46,237 nucleotides of DNA, taken from an uncultured bacterium (GTDB taxonomy: Bacteria; Verrucomicrobiota; Verrucomicrobiia; Verrucomicrobiales; V1-33). The notes below the pieces were generated by a model. It was not told the origin of the DNA and made no database searches. It was given only the letters and a program-made list of their open reading frames with translations. The position numbers and the translations under genes were made by a program. The first letter of the stretch is position 1. Each line of letters starts with the position of its first letter. The DNA lies in the NCBI GenBank assembly GCA_903936775.1, contig CAIZWU010000046.1, positions 1 through 46,237 on the forward strand. Direction: 5' to 3'. Of this stretch, positions 16,722-25,400 are shown piece after piece.

Positions 16722-19025
16722 ATGAGCACTCCCACTCCTCCCAGTGGCTCCGCCCAGCCCCGCAAAAACAGCGGATGGCTTCTTACCGGCGCCGGCGTTG
16801 CCATCGTCGCTGCCATCTTTTTTGCCTTGAACTGGTTCTTCAGCCTCAGTTCGGCCAATCTCGACTTCACCGAAAACAAGGTGCACACCCTGTCTGAAGG
16901 CACCACCAACATCCTCAAACGGGTCGACACCGACGTCACCATCCAGCTTTTCGTCTCACCCACCGACGACCTGATGCCCCAATTCCGCCCGATCGTGAAT
17001 CAGGTCGAAGGCTGGCTCCAGCGCTACCACGAACTCCAGCCGGAACACGTCAAGATCCAGAAATTTGTGGTCGAACCGGCCTCGGATGAAGAACAGGCCG
17101 CTCAAACCGTTGGCCTCCAACCCCAGCGGAACCAATATTTCGGCATCGCCATCACCTGTCTCGAAAAGACTTCCCTGATTCCCTTCGTGCCCGCCCTGAT
17201 GGCCCCGGCAGTCGATCAGGACCGCATCGAGTTCGGCCTCAGCGCCGGGATTACCGAAGTCACGGCCCAGAAAAAGAAAGTGGTCGGTCTCATGACCCCA
17301 CTGCAGATGAGCGGCAATGCCATGCCTTTTGGCGGCCGTGGCCAGCCCGCATGGGCCATCTACGAAGCCCTGAAGAGTCAGTATGAAGTCAAAATGGTTG
17401 ATGTGAAGGTCAACAAGATCGAAGACGGCTTGGATGTCCTGCTTCTGATTCACCCTGCCGGAATCACTGACGAAGCTCAATGGGCGGTCGACCAGTATCT
17501 GCTCAAAGGCGGCCGGGTCATTGCCTTCCTCGATCCTTACAGCATCGTCGCCGCCCAAAGCGGTCAGCCCCAGCAGGGCATGCCCCCCGGCATGAGCCCC
17601 GGAGCCATCCCTACCGGATCCAATCTGCCTAAACTGCTCAGCGCATGGGGTTACACCTTTGAGAGCGATAAAATCGTCGCTGACCTGAACTACGCGACGC
17701 CCATGACGCCTGATTTCAGATCACCCATCCTCCTCACTCTCGGCACGGATGGCATCCGCAAGAACAGCGAAGTGACCAAGGAAATCAGTGACCTCTGGTT
17801 TATCTTTTCCGGTGCCTACACCGGCAGCCCGGCCACTGGCCTCAACGAGACCATTCTTCTCACGACCTCTGTGAAAAACCAGCTGGTGGATACCAGTTAT
17901 GCCTCCGCCAATCCCAACAGCCAACAGGGGCAGGGCCAGATGCAGAACCTCATCCGCAGCTTCAAACCGGAAGGCAAGGAACGCCTCCTCGCGCTGGAGT
18001 TGACCGGTAAATTCAAAACCGCCTTCCCTGAAGGCAAACCAGCTCCCCCTCCGCCAGCTCCTCCCGGGGGTCCCGGTGGCGGTATGGGTGGTTTGCCCCC
18101 CGGCATGAACTTCGGTCCCCAGGGTGAAGAAGGTGCTCCCGGCACCCCGGCTCCCGCCGCCGCCGACGTCAAACCCGCCGAAGCCGCTCCCGCCCCCTCC
18201 CCCGAGGTCAAACCTGCGGCTGCCCCCCCCGCAGAGGCCACGCCCGCTCCTGCGGCCGAAGTGAAGCCCGCCGAAGCCCCGCCTGTGGCTGTTCCAGCAC
18301 CCGCCGACGTCACCCCCGCCGAAGCTCCTGCCGCTCCAGCCCCTGCCGCTCCCGTCGCGGCCGAAACCAAGCCTGTGGAAGTCACTACTCCTCCCGTGGC
18401 CGTGCCCGACCCGCTTCTTCCCCCCCCGGCCGCCGCGCCTGGAACCCCGGCCCCGGCTCCGATTCCTGCCGCCCCTGCCGGTGATCCGAACCAGCCGCCC
18501 GCCCTCAAGGAGAGTGCCAAGGACGGTCTGGTTTATCTCGTCGCGGATAGCGACCTGCTTGCCGACATGCTCACCCCCCAGATTCTCCAAAACAGTAACC
18601 TGCCCTTCGCGCTGAACCTCGTGGACCAGGCTGCCGGTGACAAGGACCTGATGAGCATCCGCTCCCGTGGGTCTTCCCGCCGTCCGTTCGATACCCTGAA
18701 TAACATCCGCTCCGTGGCCAACGAAAAGATCAAAGGAGACATCGAGGCCATGAACGGGGAAGTCGAAAAGATCAATACCAGCATTTCTGCTCAGAAGACC
18801 TCCAAGGACCGCAACCAGGCGCTCTTCAGTGGCCTCAAGGAAATGGAAGCCAAACAGCGTGAAATCAGCAAACGCATTTACGAGAAGCAAAAAGAAGCCA
18901 ACAAGGAAGTGAAATCCAAAGAGAACTTCATCCAGTGGATGAACATTCTCCTCATGCCCCTCCTCATCGCCGGCATCGGTCTGGTGGTCTGGGTCCTCCG
19001 CAAAGTTAAAACCTCCGCCCGCTAA
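16722..19025 (+). CDS. GldG-like ABC-associated membrane protein with Pro/Ala-rich linker
   Basis: This 767-residue protein has an N-terminal membrane helix (about 24-44), followed by the sequence DFTENKVHTLSEGT that marks the ABC_transp_aux/GldG family, a large extracytoplasmic domain, and a C-terminal coiled coil (about 675-735) leading into a second membrane helix (740-760). A low-complexity linker of about 155 residues (440-596), full of Pro and Ala with a recurring (D/E)VKPAEA motif, is inserted between the extracytoplasmic domain and its end. Such linkers often span the periplasm or peptidoglycan. The gene is 48 bases after the permease and 3 bases before the DUF4340 gene. Confidence 0.88.
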   Translation: MSTPTPPSGSAQPRKNSGWLLTGAGVAIVAAIFFALNWFFSLSSANLDFTENKVHTLSEGTTNILKRVDTDVTIQLFVSPTDDLMPQFRPIVNQVEGWLQRYHELQPEHVKIQKFVVEPASDEEQAAQTVGLQPQRNQYFGIAITCLEKTSLIPFVPALMAPAVDQDRIEFGLSAGITEVTAQKKKVVGLMTPLQMSGNAMPFGGRGQPAWAIYEALKSQYEVKMVDVKVNKIEDGLDVLLLIHPAGITDEAQWAVDQYLLKGGRVIAFLDPYSIVAAQSGQPQQGMPPGMSPGAIPTGSNLPKLLSAWGYTFESDKIVADLNYATPMTPDFRSPILLTLGTDGIRKNSEVTKEISDLWFIFSGAYTGSPATGLNETILLTTSVKNQLVDTSYASANPNSQQGQGQMQNLIRSFKPEGKERLLALELTGKFKTAFPEGKPAPPPPAPPGGPGGGMGGLPPGMNFGPQGEEGAPGTPAPAAADVKPAEAAPAPSPEVKPAAAPPAEATPAPAAEVKPAEAPPVAVPAPADVTPAEAPAAPAPAAPVAAETKPVEVTTPPVAVPDPLLPPPAAAPGTPAPAPIPAAPAGDPNQPPALKESAKDGLVYLVADSDLLADMLTPQILQNSNLPFALNLVDQAAGDKDLMSIRSRGSSRRPFDTLNNIRSVANEKIKGDIEAMNGEVEKINTSISAQKTSKDRNQALFSGLKEMEAKQREISKRIYEKQKEANKEVKSKENFIQWMNILLMPLLIAGIGLVVWVLRKVKTSAR

Positions 19026-19028
19026 ACG

Positions 19029-20324
19029 ATGAAGAAAAATCAACTCATTCTCCTGCTGGCCGTCCTCGCTGTTACTGGCGGAGCCGCCTTTTGGAAATAC
19101 AGCAAACGCTCCAGCGCCATCGGCAACGTCCCTGGCGAAATCGGTAAAGACCTCCTGAAAAACTTCAACCCGGCGGATGCCACGGCCTTCACCGTGAAGG
19201 ACTCCAAGGGTGAAGTGCTGATCGAGCAGAAGGACGGGAAATGGATCGTTCCCGCCCGCGACGGCTTCCCCGCCAGCATTGATGCTGTCAACGAGCTCCG
19301 CGACAACTCTGCCTCCCTCAAAATCGGCGAAATTCAGAAGGTCGGCGAGTCCCAGTTAGGCCGGCTCAAGTTGAAAAAACCTGGCGACGGCAGCGAAGAG
19401 GAAACCGGAACCTTGGTTTCCTTCCGCGATAGTTCCGGCAAGGAAATCAGCGCGTTCATCGCCGGCAAGGTGCTGTCCAGCGATGACACCCCTCCCGGTG
19501 GTTTCAGCATGTCCCCCACCGGTCCGAAGTCCCAATATATCAAAGTCGCCGGGGTTGAAAACGTGGTGTATAAAGCCCGCGATGGGTTCACCCGCCTTGA
19601 AACCGATCTCAAAGGCTGGCTCGACAAAACGGCCTTCATCAAGATCGACAAAATCAAATCGGTCGCCGTCACCGGCAAGGAGTCCGCCGAGTCCTGGACC
19701 ATCTCCCGCGAAACCGAAACCGGGGAACTGAAGCTGGAGGCTCCCGCCACCGGCGAGGAATTCGAAGCCGCCAAGGCTTCCCCTGTCTCCACCGCCTTCT
19801 CCTTCGTGCAGTTCAATGACGTCCTGCCCGCCGCTGAAGCGGCCAAGGCTGCCCTCGACCAGCCGGTCCGCTCGGCGGTGATCACCACCTTTGACGGCTT
19901 CACCTACACCATCAAAGTAGGGGCCGCGGACGGCGAGAATCATTTCATCTCCTACACCATCGACGGCAAGTTCGAGGAAACCCGCACCCCGCCGGAACCA
20001 AAGGAAAAAGATAAACCCGCCGAAACCGAAGAGGAAAAGAAAAAGGCCGATGAAGCCTTCGCCACCGCCCTCGCGGCCAAGAAAAAGAAGCTCACCGAAG
20101 AACAGGCGACCGTGGGCCGCATCTTCAGCATCGCCAAGTCCTCGCTCGAACCCATCCTCAAATTGCGTCCTGACTTCATGAAGGACAAACCCGCGGCGGT
20201 CGCCCCGGGCACCCCCGCGACGGATCCGGAATTCGGCAACAAACCCCCGCTGCCCGCGCCTGGCGGTCCCCGTATCGAAGCGGTCACGCCGCCTATCAGC
20301 GTCGAAACGCCTCCGGCCAAATAG
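19029..20324 (+). CDS. DUF4340-domain protein, partner of the GldG-like protein
   Basis: This 431-residue protein has an N-terminal membrane helix (about 5-22) and an extracytoplasmic region with repeated beta-rich segments. The DUF4340 pattern is seen around FTVKDSKGEVLIEQKDGKWIV and again around residue 175. A Lys/Glu-rich helical stretch (about 320-360) and a Pro-rich tail follow. Genes of this family commonly close the ATPase/permease/GldG operon, as here, with a gap of only 3 bases. Function is unknown. It is probably an extracytoplasmic subunit of the same complex. Confidence 0.85.
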   Translation: MKKNQLILLLAVLAVTGGAAFWKYSKRSSAIGNVPGEIGKDLLKNFNPADATAFTVKDSKGEVLIEQKDGKWIVPARDGFPASIDAVNELRDNSASLKIGEIQKVGESQLGRLKLKKPGDGSEEETGTLVSFRDSSGKEISAFIAGKVLSSDDTPPGGFSMSPTGPKSQYIKVAGVENVVYKARDGFTRLETDLKGWLDKTAFIKIDKIKSVAVTGKESAESWTISRETETGELKLEAPATGEEFEAAKASPVSTAFSFVQFNDVLPAAEAAKAALDQPVRSAVITTFDGFTYTIKVGAADGENHFISYTIDGKFEETRTPPEPKEKDKPAETEEEKKKADEAFATALAAKKKKLTEEQATVGRIFSIAKSSLEPILKLRPDFMKDKPAAVAPGTPATDPEFGNKPPLPAPGGPRIEAVTPPISVETPPAK

Positions 20325-20367
20325 CCCCTCTCATCGGACGCGCCGACCAGCCTCCAAACCCTCACCA

Positions 20368-20400
20368 AGCGACTGGGCCAAAAGCCCAGTCGCTCTTTCG
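20368..20400 (+). terminator. Terminator of the ABC/DUF4340 operon
   Basis: Perfect eleven-base stem AGCGACTGGGC/GCCCAGTCGCT with a five-base loop (CAAAA), followed by a T-rich stretch. It closes the four-gene ABC operon. Confidence 0.85.
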
Positions 20401-20570
20401 TTTCCCTCCATTGCCATCCGTGCTTCTCCGCCCTATGGTAGCCCCGCAGATTTGGCCGTGAACACCCGGGAAACAGCACGCCGATCTGCTTCCACTCACT
20501 TGGGGAGTACGCCCCGCTCCCCTCCCTTTCCGGTCCCATTCCTCATCTCCGCCCCCACCGTTCCTACCGC

Positions 20571-21332
20571 ATGATTCTCCCATCCGACTCTGACCTTCCC
20601 CCCGACCGGAACGATGGCGATGAGCCTTCGGAGGAACCGGATGACGCCATCAATTGGTGGGAGGCAGGAGACGATGACGAACAGGATCCCGATCTGGCGG
20701 GTCTCCCGGATGAGCTGGATGATGTTCCGGATGAGCTCGACGACCCCAACGCCCCACAGCTGCAATCCGTCGCCGGCCCCGGCTGGCGGAATGATCTCTA
20801 CAAAGACCTCATCGAAAGCCTCCGGGACCTTGAAGCCATCGAGGATCCCGATGACGAATTTTCCCCGCCGGAGCCGCCCGATCTCTACACCTTTTTCGGT
20901 GAACTGGCGGCGCTCCGCCAGGAATTCCGCCACGATGGGCAACGCACCCACGAAACCCTCACCAAATTGGCGACATTCCTTCCCAGCGCTCCCGGCTCCG
21001 GCGCGCCCGTCCGCCGCTCCGGAAAATCCGGTTCGTCTCCCGAAGCCTGGCCCCTTGAAACCTGCCTCGCCCTCGTCAGTACCTGGGACCTTCTCCCACA
21101 GGCTACTGCTGCCGGCGCTTTCGAGTCCTCCCTGAACCCTCTCCTCCAAGCGGCCGGTCTCACCCGCGTTCCTACGGTGGGCCAGCCCTTTGACCCCGCC
21201 ACCATGACCCTCGCGGGCACCGAGCCTGGACCCAAAAAGTCTCCATCCGGCAAGGTGCTCCGTGAAATTTCCGCCGGCTTCCTCCGCGCCGGAATGCTCC
21301 TGCGGCCCGCCAGCGTCATCGTCTCGGCCTAG
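20571..21332 (+). CDS. GrpE-like protein with acidic N-terminus
   Basis: This 253-residue protein has a very acidic N-terminal region (about 1-60), a helical middle (75-140) and a C-terminal part whose sequence (GLTRVPTVGQPFDP, then the ending FLRAGMLLRPASVIVS) closely follows the beta-domain of GrpE nucleotide exchange factors (GxxxIxPxGxxFDP ... GYxLxxRVLRPAxVxV). GrpE releases ADP from DnaK/Hsp70. The usual HEAV segment after FDP is replaced, so it is divergent, and no dnaK lies nearby. A paralogue serving a specialised Hsp70 is plausible. It is followed 8 bases later by a zinc-ribbon gene. Confidence 0.6.
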   Translation: MILPSDSDLPPDRNDGDEPSEEPDDAINWWEAGDDDEQDPDLAGLPDELDDVPDELDDPNAPQLQSVAGPGWRNDLYKDLIESLRDLEAIEDPDDEFSPPEPPDLYTFFGELAALRQEFRHDGQRTHETLTKLATFLPSAPGSGAPVRRSGKSGSSPEAWPLETCLALVSTWDLLPQATAAGAFESSLNPLLQAAGLTRVPTVGQPFDPATMTLAGTEPGPKKSPSGKVLREISAGFLRAGMLLRPASVIVSA

Positions 21333-21340
21333 CGTTTCCT

Positions 21341-21646
21341 ATGAATATCCATTGCCCCTTTTGCCGCAAGAAAGTGCCACCCGGCAATGCCCGGCGTTGC
21401 CGGCATTGCGGCTGTGAAGTTGCCATGCTCCGGCAGATCACCTCCGCCGCCCGCGATTCCCTGCAACTGGGCCTCGAAGCCCTGCGCGAGGGCCGGGACC
21501 GGGATGCCCACGAATTCGCGTATGAAGCCTGGGGCCTGCGCCACAGCCGCGAAGCCGCCGCGATCGGACTGCTTTCTGCAATCGGCTTGAGCGACCCGAT
21601 CGAAATCCCCCGCTGGATCCGCCGCCGCCGCGCCGTGGTGATCTGA
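21341..21646 (+). CDS. Small zinc-ribbon protein
   Basis: This 101-residue protein starts with a zinc ribbon (CPFC at 5-8 and CRHC at 20-23) and continues with about 60 residues of helix that resemble a single TPR-like hairpin, ending in a basic RRRRAVVI tail. It lies 8 bases after the GrpE-like gene, so the two are probably cotranscribed. The zinc ribbon plus helical repeat would suit a chaperone adaptor, but this is inference. Confidence 0.65.
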   Translation: MNIHCPFCRKKVPPGNARRCRHCGCEVAMLRQITSAARDSLQLGLEALREGRDRDAHEFAYEAWGLRHSREAAAIGLLSAIGLSDPIEIPRWIRRRRAVVI

Positions 21647-21667
21647 AGGGGCCCCCTTGTTTTCTTT
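21646..21667 (+). terminator. Terminator after the zinc-ribbon gene
   Basis: Short stem AAGGG/CCCTT with loop GCC, then GTTTTCTTT. It begins at the last base of the zinc-ribbon stop codon and lies between convergent genes. Confidence 0.55.
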
Positions 21668-21710
21668 GCCACCAGTGGCGCGGATCACTTCGGGGTGGAT
21701 CGTCCCATTA

Positions 21711-22487
21711 TCACTTGGTGGATTGATCAATGGTTTGAGGGGCGGCCTGCTGCTTGGCATGGAGGAGCGTCTGCCACTCTTGCTGGGATGGGTCCAGTTG
21801 GCATGCACGTGTCAGGGCTTCGATACCTCCGTCCACTTGTCCGGCTTTGAAGCGGATTTCCGCCAGGACACGCCATGCCTGAGGGTAATCCGGCCGTACC
21901 GACACCGTCTGCATGACCTCTGCTGAAGCAGCTTCATAGTGGCCCTGACCGGACAACGCCAAAGCCAAATTGGTCCGTGCCAGCAGGTGGGAAGCGTTCA
22001 GGCGGAGCGCCTCCCGGGCGGCCCCCTCCGCTTCGGCGTAAGCGTGGCGGCGCAGCAGAGCCACCGCGAGGTTGTTAAAAGCACTGTCCTGATGCTTGTC
22101 GCGCTCCACTGCTTCCCTCAGCACCTGCTCCGCCTCCGTATTTTGACCCAGGGCAAGCAGGGCCATGCCAAGATTGATACGTGCATCTGTCAGTTGGGCA
22201 TTCAGTTCCAAGGCTCTGGCAAGAACGGGGATGGCTTCAGCCGGATGACCCTCTGCTAAAAGGGCGGTTCCCAGTTGACCATGGCCATACCAACTCGCGG
22301 GATTCACCCGGACCACATGTTGAAAAAGCGGGATGGAATGACTCCAAGCGGCCAGATAGTTCCTCGCCTGCAGTCCAAGGAGGCACAGCCCAAGTTCACA
22401 GCGCCGCGCAAGATATGAAGCACCGTGCCTTCCCTCAGGGCGCGGCGCGCAGGCGGAACCAACGTCTGGGAAACTCTTCCAATCCAC
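21711..22487 (-). CDS. TPR-repeat protein, probably truncated at its N-terminus
   Basis: This 258-residue frame contains five to six TPR units (from about residue 60), for example NPASWYGHGQLGTALLAEG followed by spacing of 34 residues. The part before the repeats (CLLGLQARNYLAAWSHSIPLFQHVV) resembles the last membrane helix and the WxxxxxLFxxxL segment that precedes the TPRs in large membrane proteins of the TMTC/DUF1736-like type. The expected N-terminal transmembrane half is missing. The only start (22487) lies 53 bases inside the preceding gene, and residues 1-28 are antisense-like. It is likely a remnant, although it could still be expressed as a soluble TPR protein. Confidence 0.55.
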   Translation of the reverse strand: MDWKSFPDVGSACAPRPEGRHGASYLARRCELGLCLLGLQARNYLAAWSHSIPLFQHVVRVNPASWYGHGQLGTALLAEGHPAEAIPVLARALELNAQLTDARINLGMALLALGQNTEAEQVLREAVERDKHQDSAFNNLAVALLRRHAYAEAEGAAREALRLNASHLLARTNLALALSGQGHYEAASAEVMQTVSVRPDYPQAWRVLAEIRFKAGQVDGGIEALTRACQLDPSQQEWQTLLHAKQQAAPQTIDQSTK

Positions 22488-25400
22488 CCGTGGGCCGGAG
22501 CGTCACTTTTTCTGTTCCGTCCGTCCATGGGACCGCGGACTCCTCCACCAAACCCGTGGATTGCCAGTCCTTCGCTGGATCCGCCGTCCACTCGGCCGTT
22601 GGAGCGGATCCGATGATCCCCGGGCGGCGGTGATAGTGAAAACGGGGCAGTCCATCCGCACCAAACGTGACTTCGGGAGCTACGGGGGAGTTCCCATCCA
22701 AGGGAAAACCGCCCAACCAAAACTCCAGCCCATTGGCGATGCCATCCCCATCCGGATCGGCGGTGAAGCCGGCGATGCCGGGATCTCCGTGCTGCCCGGG
22801 GCTGAAAAGCCTGTCACTCCAAAGTTGATAGTCCAGACCCTGCGGTTTATATACGGCATCAGTCCGGAGGGGGTCCCGGACTTCATAACCATCCGCACTG
22901 GAGAGTGAAGCGGCGGTGAGACTCAGGGGAATTTGCACCATCCCGGCCGCGCGGGGCAGGACCCGGAAGGACAGGGTCGCAAGCGTCAGAGGCCCCCCGC
23001 TTTCACCGAAACTCCGGGGACCGCTCATGGCAAAGGTCAACCGGTTCAGCCCCCGCTCTGCTCCTTCCATCGTGCCAGTCCGTTGGTTGATTCCAGCGGG
23101 AACGTTATCCGCCGGAACCACAGGAACCGCCCCTTCCGGCTGCAGGCAATCTGCGGGGAAATCGACCGCAAAGGAGCATCCCGGAAGGGGTTCAGTCAGG
23201 TGAGCGGTTCGAATTTGAATCTTCAGAATCCCTCCAGGCAAAACCTCAGGATTCAGCACCACCATGGAAAGACGCTCGGCATCCCCATCGGCATTCTGCA
23301 CTTCGCGGGGTGCCGGTCCGGGCTGCGGTGCCGGGGCGGGGTCCGCTGGGATATTCGGATCCAGCAATGCCGCCGCGCGAAGCAGTTTGATCACGTCGCC
23401 CGTGTCCATGCCGCCACTGGCGTTCAGGTCGTTCAACGTCTGATCCCACGGGCTTGCAGCGTCGATCCCGGCCAGCAGGCGCTGGAGAAGCATGGCGTCC
23501 CCCACATCCCACCGGCCGTTGTTATTGATATCCCCGGCATGGCGGCGGGGCTGCAGGGTCAGGCTGCGGCCTTCCGCATGCAGCCCCGCAGTGATGGGAT
23601 TTCCTTCATCATCCGATACCTGACTAACCTTGAGACTGAACAGGGTTTCCAACGGCACGGTGCCGAAACTCCGCGAGCGGAACCGGATCGTTCCCAACCG
23701 CGTGGTTCCCTCGGGCAAGGGCGGACCCGAAGTGGCCAGCGTAAACCGGAGTTTGTCCGGAACGCTGGAATTGGATTCCACCAGATAGAGCGCCAACGCC
23801 GCGCTGGGCAGGAATACCGGCGTCTGGAAACGCTGCGCCGGCCATTCGATCTCAAAAGTCATTCCTCCAAGGCCGCCCAGGCTGACGGCCTCCACCCCCA
23901 GGCTTGCCACGCGGGCTTCCTCCCCCGTCAGCGGACCCGTGAGACGGAAAATATGTTTTGGACTCCAAGTGATGACTATCATTTCGTTCGTCACCAGACG
24001 GCCTCCTGTCGCCCGCAGCGTGAAGCGGTTCTCCCCCTGCACGAGAGGTAGATTGTCGAAGCGGAAGGCCTGGCCGGACACAAGGGAACGGGAAGCGATT
24101 TTCTCCCCCGCTGCGTTCCGCAGTTCCAGGAGAATGGTCGAGGCCTCGTCGGAAACCGTGCCGCTGATGACTCCGGGGCGGTCCAATATCGTGGTCGCGG
24201 CAAGGTGATCCAGAATCACTGAGGGCGGAGCAGTGTCCGCAATCACCGTGAGGCTGCGTTGGATCTCCACCGCGGGAGCCACGTTGCTGTTTCCTGGCTG
24301 ACGGGCGGAAAACACCACTTCTCCCGGCGCTTCCGGATAGTAATATCCATCACTGAGACTGCCTGGACCGGAAATCTGTGTGATCGTCACCGGCAGTCCG
24401 CTGGTGGAGAAAGCCGCCACCGGGATACGCTCTGTGTCCTCCCTTGCACCGGTAGGCAAATCAAAAGTGATGGACTGCGAGGTGGCGAATTTTGCGGTCA
24501 CCACATATTGGCCATTCGCTGGATTCAGCAGTAGGGCCGGCAGCATCTCCGAAGTCATCTGGACCGCCTGGCCCACCGGATGAAATTCGAGCTGCCAGGA
24601 ATGAAAGCTATGCCCTCCCCCTGGGGTGGGGGCCGCCAGGAGGTTGATAGGCTGGTTCACGGGAAAAAATCCATCCCCTGCCGCTCCGTTGATGGAGCCA
24701 TTGCCTTGGATGCGAAAGCTGATTTGCGCCAGACCCGGGGCATCGCTCACCGTCACCGATCGGGTCGCGGGGGGAGCTGCGAGATAATTACCGGCCCCGC
24801 CGATTTGGTTCGCGTCCAACACCGCCGTGCCTGCCGCCGCCGGGAAGTAGGTGGAACCCTCCACCCGTCCGGGTCCGCTAACGAGGCGGAATGTCACCGG
24901 CTGCCCCGAAGTGGCCATGGCCTCCAGTGCCACCGGATCCCCATTTTCCTCCGTCGCTGCGGGCGGAGTGAATGCGATGGTTTGCTGCAGGATGACGGGC
25001 CGCACTGCGATCCAACTGGTGTCGCTGCCATCATAATCAGACGTGGCTACCTCGCTCACCAGTACGGTATCACCCTCCGCGTTCACATCCTGCACCATGT
25101 TGAAGATCAGAGGCGGCAGCCAGGCCCCCTCTTCGGTCAGCCAGGATGCCAAGGGCACATTCAATGGCGCAGGCCCATCCAGCTTCCACACCGTCGGCTG
25201 ATACGACGTCGAACCCGTCGCCACCCGGGCATTCTCGGAAATGCAGAAAACGTTGGTCGGCAAGGTGCCGGGCAGGGGGGTCCAGATGCCTTGTTTATGG
25301 AGGGCGGCAATCTGCGTCGTCGGGCTGGGAGTTTTCTCGAAAGTAGCCACCAGGACCGATCCATCCCTGCTCGTTCCGGCAGGAAAATTCAGCGAACTCG

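Noticed and set aside
17721..19043. Minus-strand open frame of 440 codons with Gly-rich stretch
   Set aside because: It is the complement of the Pro/Ala-rich linker in the GldG-like gene. The Gly/Arg repeats are a by-product.
23200..23225. tRNA-like T-loop sequence GGTTCGAATTTGAATC
   Set aside because: It lies inside the coding region of the large secreted protein and has no cloverleaf around it.
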